Of a DNA stretch of 64,000 nucleotides, positions 1 through 9,250 are shown piece after piece. Below the pieces are notes generated by a model that saw only the letters and a list, made by a program, of their open reading frames with translations, had not been told where the DNA came from and made no database searches. The stretch lies in assembly GCA_045110285.1 (NCBI GenBank), contig JBGCGA010000003.1:71822-135821 (forward strand), written 5' to 3'. A program made the position numbers and the translations under genes. How positions within the stretch are numbered: the stretch's first letter is position 1; every line of letters begins with the position of its first letter. Source of the stretch: Putridiphycobacter sp045110285 (GTDB lineage Bacteria; Bacteroidota; Bacteroidia; Flavobacteriales_D; Crocinitomicaceae).

Positions 1-68
1 CAATTGAATACTGTGACTCAAATGGAATAAGTATGGTATTTACTGGGAACAGACATTTTAAACATTAA
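1..68 (+). CDS. purH: PurH C-terminus (partial, cut by left edge)
   Basis: The frame beginning at base 3 is open from the window edge to a TAA at 66-68 and reads IEYCDSNGISMVFTGNRHFKH. The ending MVFTG-x-RHF-K/R-H is the hallmark C-terminus of bifunctional AICAR transformylase/IMP cyclohydrolase, which makes the last two steps of IMP synthesis in the cytoplasm. Only the end of the protein is visible. purH directly upstream of mreB is a common arrangement in Bacteroidota, which supports the call. There is a 66-bp gap to mreB with no clear terminator. Confidence 0.85.
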   Translation, partial: IEYCDSNGISMVFTGNRHFKH

Positions 69-134
69 TAATAAGAAAGCACATTAAAATTAATTTATAT
101 AACTTAGTGAGCTTATAATAACCGATTACACAGC

Positions 135-1163
135 ATGGGACTATTTGATTTTTTATCACAAGAAATTGCTATTGATTTAGGAACAGCAAACACCCTAATT
201 ATCATGAATGATAAAGTGGTTGTTGATGAACCAAGTATTGTAGCAAAAGATATTCAAAGTGGTAAAATTGTGGCTATTGGAAAAAAGGCACAGCAAATGC
301 ACGGTAAAACCCATAAATTAATTGAAACAGTAAGACCTTTAAAAGATGGTGTAATTGCAGATTTTGAGTCGGCCGAGCAGATGATTAGAGGAATGATTAA
401 AATGATTAATACCTCTTCTCGATTATTCAACCCAAGTTTAAGAATGGTGATTTGTATCCCATCAGGGATTACTGAAGTAGAAAAAAGAGCCGTTAGAGAT
501 TCAGCTGAACATGCAGGAGCAAAGGAAGTATTTTTAATTCACGAACCAATGGCCGCAGCAATTGGAATTGGAATTGATGTTATAGAGCCAATGGGCAATA
601 TGATTATTGATATAGGTGGAGGTACATCTGAAATTGCCGTTATTGCCTTAGGAGGAATTGTTTGCGATAAATCAATACGTGTAGCAGGTGACGATTTTAC
701 AAGAGATATTGAAGATTATATGCGTCGTCAGCATAACATACTAGTTGGCGAAAGAACTGCGGAACAAATTAAAATTGAGGTAGGTTCTGCCATTACTGAG
801 CTTGATGACGATAAAGCACCGGACCCATACCCAGTAAGAGGTAGAGATTTGATGACTGGAATCCCAAAAGAGATAATGATTTCTTATGGTGAAATTGCAC
901 ACGCTTTAGATAAGAGCATAGCTAAAATAGAAGAAGCTATTTTAAATGCGCTTGAAATGACACCACCTGAATTATCTGCTGATATTTATAAAACTGGTAT
1001 ATACTTAGCCGGTGGAGGATCAATGCTTAGAGGTTTAGATTATCGAATTTCGCTTAAAACAAAGCTACCAGTTCACATTGCTGAGGATCCATTGAGAGCA
1101 GTAGCAAGAGGAACTAGTATTGCCCTTAAGAATATAGATAAATTCCAGTTTTTAGAGCGATAA
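135..1163 (+). CDS. mreB: Rod shape-determining protein MreB
   Basis: Actin-like ATPase that polymerises under the inner membrane and directs lateral-wall synthesis. The 342-residue length is normal for the family. Visible motifs are the phosphate-1 loop IDLGTANT (about 13-20), IHEPMAAAIG (about 135-144), the phosphate-2 loop DIGGGTSEIAV (about 159-169) and the adenosine motif AGGGSMLRG near residue 295. The short N-terminus MGLFDF is typical of flavobacterial MreB. It is the first gene of the elongasome operon mreB-mreC-mreD-mrdA-rodA. I see only a weak promoter candidate in the 66-bp gap after purH, so read-through from purH is possible. Confidence 0.97.
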   Translation: MGLFDFLSQEIAIDLGTANTLIIMNDKVVVDEPSIVAKDIQSGKIVAIGKKAQQMHGKTHKLIETVRPLKDGVIADFESAEQMIRGMIKMINTSSRLFNPSLRMVICIPSGITEVEKRAVRDSAEHAGAKEVFLIHEPMAAAIGIGIDVIEPMGNMIIDIGGGTSEIAVIALGGIVCDKSIRVAGDDFTRDIEDYMRRQHNILVGERTAEQIKIEVGSAITELDDDKAPDPYPVRGRDLMTGIPKEIMISYGEIAHALDKSIAKIEEAILNALEMTPPELSADIYKTGIYLAGGGSMLRGLDYRISLKTKLPVHIAEDPLRAVARGTSIALKNIDKFQFLER

Positions 1164-1198
1164 AATCAGATTTTAACCAATTGTTTTGATAGCGACCA

Positions 1199-2020
1199 AT
1201 GAGAAATTTACTTAATTTTTTAAAAAGATTTAGAAATTTCTTGATTTTCATTGTTTTGCAAATTTTTGTGTTATCTCTATTTTTCAATAGTAAAAATTTT
1301 CATAAAGCCAGTTTTGTAAATTCAACCAATTCAATTTCAAGTTGGATTTTACAGAAAAAGTATAATATCACAAAGCATTTTGAATTAGCAGATGAAAACA
1401 AAAGACTCGCTGATGAAAATGCAAATATGTTAGCACAATTGCCTCAGAGTTTTTATGCCTTAGAAAACAATGTCTTCAGTATAAACGACACGCTATATGA
1501 GCAGCAATATCAATTTGTAGCTGCAACAGTAATTAATTATTCCAACCATATGAGGAATAATTATGCGACAATCAATAAAGGTGCATTGGCAGGTATTAAA
1601 ACTGACATGGGAGTTATGGTGAGTAACGGAATAGTAGGTTTTATAATTGATGTAAGTGACCACTATGCCATAATTCGTACTATTTTATCTGAGAGAATTA
1701 ATCTTGCAGTTGAAGTAAACAAAGTGGTGGGTCAGCTTGATTGGCGTGGTTACGATAACACTATCTGTCATATAAAAGGGATTACTGCTAGTTCAAAAAT
1801 ACTCGAAGGTGATAAGGTATATACAAAAGGAAGCAATGGTCATTTTCCAGAAGGAATACTGTTAGGAACCGTTGAAGCAGTTGAAATTGAAAATGGATCT
1901 GCAACCCTAACCATTGCAGTTAGGGTAAGTACTAACTTTAATGCGTTAAGCAATGTATTTGTGGTTAATAATATATTTAAAAGTGAACAGAAAGAAATAG
2001 AAGGGGATTATTATGAGTAG
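1199..2020 (+). CDS. mreC: Rod shape-determining protein MreC
   Basis: Periplasmic elongasome scaffold linking MreB filaments to PBP2. The 273-residue protein has one N-terminal membrane anchor (about 13-28), a short coiled-coil stretch rich in ADENKRL-type repeats (about 60-80), then the MreC beta domain with the expected VINKG-like stretch (NYATINKGALAGIKTDMGV, about 120-138) and ILLGTVEAVE near the end. It starts 36 bp after mreB, and its 3' end overlaps mreD by 8 bp, consistent with translational coupling. The length and order are normal for Bacteroidota. Confidence 0.95.
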   Translation: MRNLLNFLKRFRNFLIFIVLQIFVLSLFFNSKNFHKASFVNSTNSISSWILQKKYNITKHFELADENKRLADENANMLAQLPQSFYALENNVFSINDTLYEQQYQFVAATVINYSNHMRNNYATINKGALAGIKTDMGVMVSNGIVGFIIDVSDHYAIIRTILSERINLAVEVNKVVGQLDWRGYDNTICHIKGITASSKILEGDKVYTKGSNGHFPEGILLGTVEAVEIENGSATLTIAVRVSTNFNALSNVFVVNNIFKSEQKEIEGDYYE

Positions 2021-2525
2021 GTACTGGATACAATATAGCATCTATTTTTTGTTTATAGTTTTGCTGCAAAGCCTTGTAGTAAGCCATCTTGGAATTAGTA
2101 TTTATGCTTACCCAATGGTATACATCCTCGTAATTCTAGTTTTGCCATTTGATTTCAACATTCTACTAACCTTGGCTATAGCCATCATTCTGGGAATATC
2201 TGTTGATATATTAAGTGATACGTTTGGCTTGCATACATCTGCAGCAATATTTGTTGCATATTTTAGACCTGCTGTTTTGAAATTATTGACACCAAGAGAT
2301 GGTTATGATACAACTTTAATCCCAACTATTCAGGACATGGGAATTGCATGGTTTTCAGCATATTACATATTGATAATTTTGCTACACCATATCTGGTTTT
2401 TTACAATCGAAATTTTTAGATTAGATTTATCAGGTTTAATTGTTTTGAAGGTTATTGTAAGTGCTTTATTTTCAATTTTGTTTATGACTACCCTACAGTT
2501 TTTACTTTATAAATCAAGCAAGTAA
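2013..2525 (+). CDS. mreD: Rod shape-determining protein MreD
   Basis: Integral membrane component of the elongasome. The 170-residue protein is almost wholly hydrophobic, with about five membrane segments and short polar loops. The loop SVDILSDTFGLHTSAA (about 64-79) matches the conserved GxxxDxxxxxxxGxxA region of MreD. Sequence identity in this family is low, so the call rests as much on position between mreC and mrdA, on length and on topology. Its start overlaps the end of mreC, and mrdA follows one base after its stop. Confidence 0.92.
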   Translation: MSRYWIQYSIYFLFIVLLQSLVVSHLGISIYAYPMVYILVILVLPFDFNILLTLAIAIILGISVDILSDTFGLHTSAAIFVAYFRPAVLKLLTPRDGYDTTLIPTIQDMGIAWFSAYYILIILLHHIWFFTIEIFRLDLSGLIVLKVIVSALFSILFMTTLQFLLYKSSK

Positions 2526-2526
2526 C

Positions 2527-4350
2527 ATGAATAATTTTGACAACAGAAAGTTTGTAGTCAGTTTTCTAATTATTCTAATTGGTCTAGTGTTTATCTTCCG
2601 TCTAGGGTACATGCAGCTTATTGATGACCAGTGGAAAGATAGGGCCGCTCAAATTAGTGAAAACAAAATAATTACATATCCCGCTCGCGGAATAGTTTAC
2701 GATCGTAATAATGAAATTTTAATTGCAAACCAGGTCTTTTACAATCTTCTTGTTATTCCGCGAGAGGCTAAAAAAATTGATTCTTTTGCCTTTTCAAAAT
2801 TATTAAATATCAGTATTGAGGACTATACCGTAAGAATGAATAAGGCTCGTTCTTACTCAAAGCGAAAGCCTTCTGTATTTGAGAAACAAATTTCACCCAC
2901 CGATTTTGTTAGTATCGGTCCGGAATTGTATAAATATCCTGGTTTTATTGAAGAAGAAAGAACACTAAGAAGCTATCCGCGGCCTATTGGTGCTCACTTG
3001 CTCGGTTATATGAATGAAGTGAACAGACAGGATATTGAGGAAAGTAATTATTATCGGTCGGGAGACTACATAGGAAGAAGTGGTATTGAAAAAGAGTATG
3101 AAAAAGAACTAAGAGGCAAAAGGGGGGTAAGGTATATCTTGCAAAACGCTATTGGATTGGCAACAGGCAGTTATGAAGATGGAAAGTACGATACAGTAGC
3201 AGTGCAGGGTAAAAATATTCAGATTGGAATTGATGCTGTTTTACAGGGATACGGCGAAAAACTAATGCAAAATAAAATTGGCTGTGTGGTTGCTATTGAA
3301 CCGAAAAGCGGTGAAATTTTAAGTCTAATTTCATCTCCATCATACAACCCTAACCTACTAGTTGGGCGTGACATAGGGAAAAACTTTTTACAGCTCAGTA
3401 AAGATTCATTAAAACCTCTTTTTAATCGTTCGGTAATGTCTACAAATGCTCCTGGTTCCACTTTTAAATTGATTATGTCACTTATTGGACTACAAGAAAA
3501 AGTGATTACTGAGTCTACTAGCTTTCCCTGTACTAAAAGTTTAGTGGGCTGTCATAATCATCCAAATGCAAAGGGTATTTCGGATGCCGTAAAAATGTCA
3601 TGTAATCCATATTACTACTACTTAGTCAAGCGAATTATTCATCAAGATAAAGTTCCTAATGCCTTTGCTGATGCGGCTATAGGATTGGATATTTGGGCTG
3701 AGTATGTAAGAAGTTTTGGAATGGGAAACACAATTAGTAGCGATATCAACGGCATTGCTAAAGGCCATATTCCTACAACATCATTTTACAATAAAATATA
3801 TGGTCAGAATAGATGGATGTTTAGCACAATTTACTCAATATCTATAGGGCAAGGAGAAGTTTTAGTTAATGCTCTAGAAATGGCAAATTTGGCAGCAATA
3901 ATGGCCAACAGAGGTTACTATTATCCACCGCATCTTATAAAAGAAGTAAAAGGTGGTGCTTTTCCAAGTGAGTATAAAAAAAGGATGTATACAAAAGTAA
4001 ATCAAAAACATTTTTCACAAGTTGTAGATGGGATGAGTAGAGTAGTAAACGAATCAGGCGGTACTGCTTCACGAGCAAGACTGGACAGTATAATTGTTTG
4101 TGGAAAAACGGGAACAGCTCAGAATCCACATGGAAAAGACCACAGTATTTTTATTGCATTTGCACCAAAAGACAACCCAAAGATTGCTATGGCAGTATAT
4201 ATTGAAAACGCAGGATTTGGTGGAACTTGGGCTGCACCAATTGCCAGCTTAATGATAGAAAAATACTTAACAGGCGAAATTGCCGAGAAAAATTTGCGTA
4301 AAGAAACAAGAATTCTGCAAGCTAATTTATTAGATAGAAGTGAGAGGTAA
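2527..4350 (+). CDS. mrdA: Penicillin-binding protein 2 (transpeptidase)
   Basis: D,D-transpeptidase that cross-links peptidoglycan during elongation; it works with RodA in the inner membrane. The 607-residue protein has an N-terminal anchor (about 9-28), a class B PBP dimerisation domain with YPARGIVYDRNNEILI (about 51-66), and a transpeptidase domain with the nucleophile motif STFK in APGSTFKLI (about 309-317), the SxN motif as SCN (about 358-360) and the KTG motif in CGKTGTAQNP. The sequence has no insertions or breaks. Overlap with rodA by 11 bp suggests coupled translation. Confidence 0.95.
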   Translation: MNNFDNRKFVVSFLIILIGLVFIFRLGYMQLIDDQWKDRAAQISENKIITYPARGIVYDRNNEILIANQVFYNLLVIPREAKKIDSFAFSKLLNISIEDYTVRMNKARSYSKRKPSVFEKQISPTDFVSIGPELYKYPGFIEEERTLRSYPRPIGAHLLGYMNEVNRQDIEESNYYRSGDYIGRSGIEKEYEKELRGKRGVRYILQNAIGLATGSYEDGKYDTVAVQGKNIQIGIDAVLQGYGEKLMQNKIGCVVAIEPKSGEILSLISSPSYNPNLLVGRDIGKNFLQLSKDSLKPLFNRSVMSTNAPGSTFKLIMSLIGLQEKVITESTSFPCTKSLVGCHNHPNAKGISDAVKMSCNPYYYYLVKRIIHQDKVPNAFADAAIGLDIWAEYVRSFGMGNTISSDINGIAKGHIPTTSFYNKIYGQNRWMFSTIYSISIGQGEVLVNALEMANLAAIMANRGYYYPPHLIKEVKGGAFPSEYKKRMYTKVNQKHFSQVVDGMSRVVNESGGTASRARLDSIIVCGKTGTAQNPHGKDHSIFIAFAPKDNPKIAMAVYIENAGFGGTWAAPIASLMIEKYLTGEIAEKNLRKETRILQANLLDRSER

Positions 4351-5668
4351 ATATAGCATATTAAAAGAATTAGACTGGCTTCTAATAGGAGCGTACGTGC
4401 TATTGGTAACTTTAGGATTGTCTAATATATATGCCGCTGTTTATCAGGAGGAGCATGCCATGCTTTTTGATTTAGATATGGAATATGGAAAGCAATTGAT
4501 GTGGATTGGAATTTCAATTTTCATGGGTTTTGCGATTATTCTATTGGATGGTAGCTTTATTAGAAAACATGCTTATTGGGTATACGGTGCGACTATGCTT
4601 TTATTGATTTTAGTGTTATTCACCGCTCCAATAAATGGAGCACGATCTTGGTTTGGAATTGGTAGTGTAGGAATTCAACCCTCAGAATTTGCAAAAATTG
4701 GAATCAGTTTAGCCTTGGCAAAGTATATTTCTGAATTAGGATCGATATTTAGTGAACTGAAGTCAAAATTAAGAATTTCAATAATACTTGGTATACCAAG
4801 CCTCTTGGTATTATTGCAACCAGATGCAGGAACTTTTATCATATTCGTATCATTTGTATTAATGCTATATCGCGAAGGCTTATCGGGTAATATCATACTG
4901 TTTGGCATAGTAGCAGTAATTGTAGCAGTGGTCACTTTAACTGTGGCTGATGGAACATTCTTTTTACCATTTACAAAAATTCTGATGACAGGAAAATTTG
5001 GAGTGTTTCTGTTTATCGTTTTTTTGAGTGGAATATTTGCACTTTTAGTCAGAAATTTTGTACTTCCTCGAAACAGAAAATCTCTTTACAGAGCGATTTT
5101 GGGAGGTTTCATCATATCCATCATATTTGTCAATTTTGTTGAGGTTGGATATAGTTCCATACTACAAAGCCATCAAAAAGAGCGAATTGACTTACTGCTG
5201 GGAAAAATTGAAGATCCTGATGGAAAAGGTTACAATATAAATCGATCAAAAGCGGCCATTGGTTCAGGGGGTTTTATTGGAAAAGGATACATGAATTCTA
5301 AATTAGCAAACGCCAGTCAAAGGCATGTTCCAATGCAAAGTACCGATTTTATCTTTTGCACGTGGTCGGAAGAAAGAGGATTCGTCGGGTCGTTTTTTCT
5401 TGTAGTGTTATATTTAGTATTGTTACTTAGAATGATTACAGTGGCCGAACGTCAGCGATCGAAATTTACTCGAATTTATGGTTATTGTGTGGTAGGAATT
5501 TTCTTTTTTCATGTTTTAATTAATATTGGGATGGCCGTTGGTTTGGCGCCTGTAATTGGTATTCCTCTCCCATTTTTTAGTTATGGCGGATCAAGTATGA
5601 TGTCTTTTACAGTGCTGTTGTTCATTCTCATAAAGCTTGATTCTGAGCGAAAAAGTGTACTTCAATAA
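4340..5668 (+). CDS. rodA: Peptidoglycan glycosyltransferase RodA (SEDS)
   Basis: SEDS-family lipid II polymerase that pairs with PBP2. The 442 residues contain about ten membrane segments, the extracytoplasmic motif GARSWFGIGSVGIQPSEFAKI (about 94-114), and the C-terminal signature GIPLPFFSYGGSSM (about 412-425). Start chosen is the GTG at 4340, inside the end of mrdA, since no closer ATG precedes the first membrane segment. Its TAA overlaps the ATG of the next gene (TAATG at 5666-5670), so the CPBP protease is probably translated with it. Confidence 0.95.
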   Translation: MRGKYSILKELDWLLIGAYVLLVTLGLSNIYAAVYQEEHAMLFDLDMEYGKQLMWIGISIFMGFAIILLDGSFIRKHAYWVYGATMLLLILVLFTAPINGARSWFGIGSVGIQPSEFAKIGISLALAKYISELGSIFSELKSKLRISIILGIPSLLVLLQPDAGTFIIFVSFVLMLYREGLSGNIILFGIVAVIVAVVTLTVADGTFFLPFTKILMTGKFGVFLFIVFLSGIFALLVRNFVLPRNRKSLYRAILGGFIISIIFVNFVEVGYSSILQSHQKERIDLLLGKIEDPDGKGYNINRSKAAIGSGGFIGKGYMNSKLANASQRHVPMQSTDFIFCTWSEERGFVGSFFLVVLYLVLLLRMITVAERQRSKFTRIYGYCVVGIFFFHVLINIGMAVGLAPVIGIPLPFFSYGGSSMMSFTVLLFILIKLDSERKSVLQ

Positions 5669-6375
5669 TGGTAAAACATTGGCTTGAACTTGGAATTTTT
5701 ATTGCATGCCTAATATTTGGCGCTTACGTTAGCTCGCTTTTACTTGGTTTTTGCGGAGTGAGTGTAAATGATAGTCCTATACAAGTTAATGGATATATTG
5801 TAGCAACAATTCTTACACAAACAGTTATGTTTGTTGGTGCTGTAATCTCATTTTTTCTAATAACGAAGCTAGATTGGAAGTCTTATATTAGCATAAATAG
5901 CATTGATAAAAAGCAGTTAATTCAAACAGCATTGTTTTTTAGTGTTGCCTTTCTAATTGCTCTTGGTTTTTCTCAACTAGCTGGACCAATTGAGAGCTAT
6001 TTTGAAGGACACTCTTGGTTGGTTCATCAACATCAGATAACCAAGTCTCAAAACGAGGTAATGGGAAGCTTAAGAGGTGTTAAAATTGGATTAGCTCTTT
6101 TATTTTTTGCCGTGCTTCCTGCAATTGCAGAAGAACTTGTGTTTAGGGGAATACTTTATAAAATTCTGAAAGATTTAAGTTCAAGAAAACATCTGGCTAT
6201 GATTCTTTCCGCCTTCATATTTGCTATTTTTCATTTTCAAATCCTTAGTTTTCTACCAATTTTTGTCGTTGGATACTTGTTAGCTTATCTTTACGATAAA
6301 ACTGGAAACATTGCTACGGGAATGCTATTACACTTCCTATTTAATGCAATTCAAATTGTTTTTTGGCAAGCATAA
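5668..6375 (+). CDS. CPBP-family intramembrane protease
   Basis: Predicted membrane glutamic protease of the CPBP/Abi (Rce1-like) family, 235 residues with about six membrane helices. The family motifs are visible: EELVFRGILY (about 155-164, the catalytic Glu pair and Arg), FAIFHFQ (about 190-196, catalytic His) and HFLFNAIQ near the C-terminus. The substrate is unknown. It is coupled to rodA by a one-base overlap, and a terminator follows within a few bases, so it is the last gene of the elongation operon. A role in envelope maturation is inference from position only. Confidence 0.85.
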   Translation: MVKHWLELGIFIACLIFGAYVSSLLLGFCGVSVNDSPIQVNGYIVATILTQTVMFVGAVISFFLITKLDWKSYISINSIDKKQLIQTALFFSVAFLIALGFSQLAGPIESYFEGHSWLVHQHQITKSQNEVMGSLRGVKIGLALLFFAVLPAIAEELVFRGILYKILKDLSSRKHLAMILSAFIFAIFHFQILSFLPIFVVGYLLAYLYDKTGNIATGMLLHFLFNAIQIVFWQA

Positions 6376-6376
6376 A

Positions 6377-6404
6377 AAAAGCACCTGCTTAATCAGATGC
6401 TTTT
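6377..6404. terminator. Bidirectional terminator between CPBP protease and ExbD
   Basis: AAAAGCACCTG (6377-6387) and CAGATGCTTTT (6394-6404) form an 11-bp stem with one C-A mismatch on the plus strand, which becomes a G-U wobble on the minus strand. The arms are flanked by A and T runs. It sits between two convergent genes and can serve both. Confidence 0.75.
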
Positions 6405-6425
6405 AATTTCTTTAAAGAAGTTACT

Positions 6426-6899
6426 TTATTTTCCTCCTCCTATTTCATTTTTAGTAGAATATACTATTTTGTATCCTTTAACTTTAGGATCACTCAAAGC
6501 ATCAGTAATATTAGTTACTGTTTTCATATCTACATTGTCATCAATCTTTAAAATAGAAGCAACATCAAAAGTATTCATTTCAGGAGGTGTATTCGATAAT
6601 TTCCATTGTGGAATTTTAGACATATAATCAACCTCTAATTGGTCGTCTAAAAACACTTCAACTAATGCATTTGAGCCACCGTCTAATGGGTAACCAGCCC
6701 AAATATAATCCGTTTCATCATCCTTATTCAATTCAATGGCTATTCCTGAACCTGGAATTACAATTTCAACATTTGGCTCAGTTTCTTTAGGTCGTGTTGC
6801 AACCATAAAGAAGAACAAAAGCATGAATACAATATCAGGTAGGGCCGCAGTGTTAACCGGTGGTTGACCTTTTTTTCCTTTTTTTCTAAATTTTGACAT
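6426..6899 (-). CDS. ExbD/TolR-family biopolymer transport protein (short paralog)
   Basis: Inner-membrane stator-like protein that, with ExbB/TolQ, uses the proton gradient to energise outer-membrane functions. The 157 residues start with a short basic cytoplasmic tail, then the single membrane helix VNTAALPDIVFMLLFFFMVAT (about 15-36), where D21 is the family's proton-carrying Asp. The rest is periplasmic. It is last of the cluster ExbB-membrane protein-ExbD-ExbD and lies 11 bp behind its longer paralog. No TonB gene follows here, so the partner that contacts receptors must be elsewhere. Confidence 0.88.
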   Translation of the reverse strand: MSKFRKKGKKGQPPVNTAALPDIVFMLLFFFMVATRPKETEPNVEIVIPGSGIAIELNKDDETDYIWAGYPLDGGSNALVEVFLDDQLEVDYMSKIPQWKLSNTPPEMNTFDVASILKIDDNVDMKTVTNITDALSDPKVKGYKIVYSTKNEIGGGK

Positions 6900-6910
6900 C
6901 TTAAAGTAAA

Positions 6911-7633
6911 TTAGATTGTGATTTTTGGTTCCAAAGTTCTAGTAGGAACCATTATGTCTAGTATTTCTATTTTTTCTAAGTCTGCTTCAATTTCAGGATT
7001 TAATTCGTCATATGTATAACCATTAAACACTTCTTTACAGCGTTCATTTTTTATTCTTTTAGCAACCTTACCAATTGAATTGATAACAGAAATGTACAAA
7101 CCGTAAGAAGTTTTGGATTGCTTTTTTAACTGAATAGCCATTTGTTCGCTTATTTCCAAAAATTTGCCATTAGGCATAACTGAAATTACTCTCAATGTTT
7201 TTTCCAACTGCGCTACTTTCGATTTCGCTATGATATTGTCTTCATTTTCTGCTAAAGCCTTTTTAGCTACAACAAGCTCTTTTTCAACCGCTAACTTCTC
7301 TTTCAACTTATACTCTACTTGCTTAGGCTTGGCTTCTAGTTGATACATATTTCCGGTGTAGAAGTCATATAACATTTCTTCCATTCTTTCGATATCAACA
7401 TTTTCCTTTTCAACTAAAAGTTGATCTTGAGAATTTAAAGTAATCGAAAATACATCTCTCTCTCTTACCTCTGGAAGTTCTATTTTGTCATCAATTTCTA
7501 CCTTCATTGGTAGCATCTTCGGAATTCCCGCTTCTAAATCCATTGTTGTAGTTACAATGAAAAATATTAAAAGCAAGAAGGCAATGTCGGCCATTGACCC
7601 TGCATTAATTTCTTCAAGTTCTCTTCTTGCCAT
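6911..7633 (-). CDS. ExbD/TolR-family protein with extended periplasmic domain
   Basis: The N-terminus (MARRELEEINAGSMADIAFLLLIFFIVTT...) matches ExbD, with the conserved membrane Asp in SMADIAFLLLIFF at about residue 16. At 240 residues it is roughly 80-100 longer than usual ExbD. The excess is a charged Lys/Glu-rich helical stretch (about 95-155) likely to form a coiled coil, between the short post-membrane segment and the C-terminal domain. It is the second of two ExbD copies in this cluster, 6 bp from the upstream membrane-protein gene. Role in TonB- or gliding-type energy coupling is inferred from family and context. Confidence 0.85.
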   Translation of the reverse strand: MARRELEEINAGSMADIAFLLLIFFIVTTTMDLEAGIPKMLPMKVEIDDKIELPEVRERDVFSITLNSQDQLLVEKENVDIERMEEMLYDFYTGNMYQLEAKPKQVEYKLKEKLAVEKELVVAKKALAENEDNIIAKSKVAQLEKTLRVISVMPNGKFLEISEQMAIQLKKQSKTSYGLYISVINSIGKVAKRIKNERCKEVFNGYTYDELNPEIEADLEKIEILDIMVPTRTLEPKITI

Positions 7634-7639
7634 CTTATA

Positions 7640-8353
7640 TTATTTTGTAAAGAAACGTGATAAATTAACTACACTTTGCCATAGAATTAATGCAATAGCA
7701 ATGACTCCTAAGGTCATTGTAATAGCAATTCCAGCACCTGTATATTTAAAGTTCGTATCTGTATAATTACTTGTTTCTAACATTTTTCCTTCACCAACAG
7801 GAGCGGCCATTTTGTAGCAAATAAAAGCGATTATAGCTAGAGCAGCTATCCCAATGGCTGAACGTAAGAAACGTTTCGGATTTTTAATAATATTTACTAC
7901 AGTAAAAATTGCAATAGCAATTAGTGCGAGGTACATCAGCCATTGCGTGTAAGTTATTGAACTTAATGTCGCTTTTTGAAAGTCATACTCTTTTTGAGCG
8001 AGGTAGTGAATATCACCCTCTTCGATATTTTCACCGTACACCTTCTCAGGTTTTGTTGGATCAGAACTCATTAGAGTGTTGTAATCAACGGCTTTGCCTT
8101 CTGATAGGTCGTATGCCTTGTTTGCTTTCTTATCTAATACTAATGTATAATCAATAGGAGTAACCGTTGCGGGTTTCCCACCATTTTTTGAAGGAACCTG
8201 ATAAGAATACGAAAAGAATTCTTGGTCAGTTAATGCTAAGTCTTCGTCAGAGCTTGGTGCAATAGATATGTTTTTCCATATCAAAACAATTCCAATGACT
8301 AAGAATAGAGCCATGATTGCGGTTGATATTATTGATACTGTTTTATTTTGCAT
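7640..8353 (-). CDS. Four-helix membrane protein of the ExbB/ExbD cluster
   Basis: I do not recognise a named domain. The 237 residues show an N-terminal membrane segment (about 8-26), a soluble periplasmic-like region (about 30-130) rich in Asp, Lys and Ser, and three further hydrophobic segments (about 138-156, 168-186 and 210-230), ending in a short basic tail RFFTK. Proteins of this size and shape sit between ExbB and ExbD in many Bacteroidota, so it is probably an accessory part of that proton-channel assembly. That role is inferred from gene order. It lies 50 bp after exbB and 6 bp before the first exbD. Confidence 0.6.
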   Translation of the reverse strand: MQNKTVSIISTAIMALFLVIGIVLIWKNISIAPSSDEDLALTDQEFFSYSYQVPSKNGGKPATVTPIDYTLVLDKKANKAYDLSEGKAVDYNTLMSSDPTKPEKVYGENIEEGDIHYLAQKEYDFQKATLSSITYTQWLMYLALIAIAIFTVVNIIKNPKRFLRSAIGIAALAIIAFICYKMAAPVGEGKMLETSNYTDTNFKYTGAGIAITMTLGVIAIALILWQSVVNLSRFFTK

Positions 8354-8403
8354 AATAATTTATGATGCGTTAAACAATTGTTTTATTTTAACCAAAATGG
8401 TTG

Positions 8404-9135
8404 TTACTTTGCTGCGTTATTTTTCAATAGAACGTCAATTAAAGATATTGAAGCATCTTCCATATCATTAACAATACTATCTACTTTTGCAATTAGGTAA
8501 TTGTAAAATACTTGCAGTATAATTGCGACAATCAAACCAAATACAGTCGTCAACAGGGCCACTTTAATATCTCCTGCAATTAATCCAGCATCAACACCTC
8601 CATTTGTTTCAATTGAATCAAATGCTTGAATCATACCAATTACTGTACCCATAAAACCTAACATTGGTGCCAAAGCAATAAACAATTGAATCCAAGACAT
8701 TCCTTTTTCCAAAAGTCCCATTTGTACACCACCGTATGAAATAACAGATTTTTCAACCATGTCAATTCCTTCTTCAGCTCTATCTAAACCTTGGTAAAAG
8801 ATTGAAGCGACAGGTCCTCTAGTGTTTCTACAAACTTCTTTAGCCGCATCTACGCCTCCCGAAGCTAAAGCTTCATCAACTTGTGCAACCAATTTTTTTG
8901 TATTAGTTGTAGCCAGGTTTAAATAAACAATTCTTTCTATTACCATGGCTAAACCAAAGATTAAACAGGCAAGAACAACTCCCATGAATTCGGCTCCACC
9001 TTCAATAAACCTTTGCTTTAATACATTTACAAAAGACGCCTTTGGCACAGCTGCTGCGCTTGCAGTTTGAGCAATTACAGTTGCTGATGTGATGAATGCA
9101 CCTACTAACATTAATCCTTTTTTCATTGTTTTCAA
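8404..9135 (-). CDS. MotA/TolQ/ExbB proton channel family protein
   Basis: Inner-membrane proton-channel subunit, 243 residues. An N-terminal signal-like segment (MKTMKKGLMLVGAFITSATVIAQT) precedes three membrane helices. The family core GLLEKGMSWIQLFIALAPMLGFMGTVIGMIQAF (about 140-172) and the last helix with LLTTVFGLIVAIILQVFYNYL (about 193-213) are clear. It is the first gene of the four-gene energy-transduction cluster, with a TAnnTTTG-like promoter element about 55 bp upstream. The order TatD-asparaginase-ExbB-membrane protein-ExbD-ExbD is one I recognise from other flavobacteria. Confidence 0.9.
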   Translation of the reverse strand: MKTMKKGLMLVGAFITSATVIAQTASAAAVPKASFVNVLKQRFIEGGAEFMGVVLACLIFGLAMVIERIVYLNLATTNTKKLVAQVDEALASGGVDAAKEVCRNTRGPVASIFYQGLDRAEEGIDMVEKSVISYGGVQMGLLEKGMSWIQLFIALAPMLGFMGTVIGMIQAFDSIETNGGVDAGLIAGDIKVALLTTVFGLIVAIILQVFYNYLIAKVDSIVNDMEDASISLIDVLLKNNAAK

Positions 9136-9189
9136 ATTTGAGTTATTGTTTTATTTTATTTTTCAATCGTTACAATTTTTAACGAGTTG

Positions 9190-9197
9190 CTAAAGTA
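9190..9197 (-). promoter_or_regulatory. Putative -7 box for the ExbB/ExbD cluster
   Basis: On the minus strand the sequence reads TACTTTAG, one base from the Bacteroidota -7 consensus TAnnTTTG, and is followed by CA as in many such promoters. It lies 55 bp before the ATG of the ExbB-like gene. A -33 TTG at proper spacing is not clear. Confidence 0.4.
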
Positions 9198-9250
9198 CAA
9201 AAATTTATAATTAATACTAATTGTAATATATTTATTTTCGGTGTCAGAAT

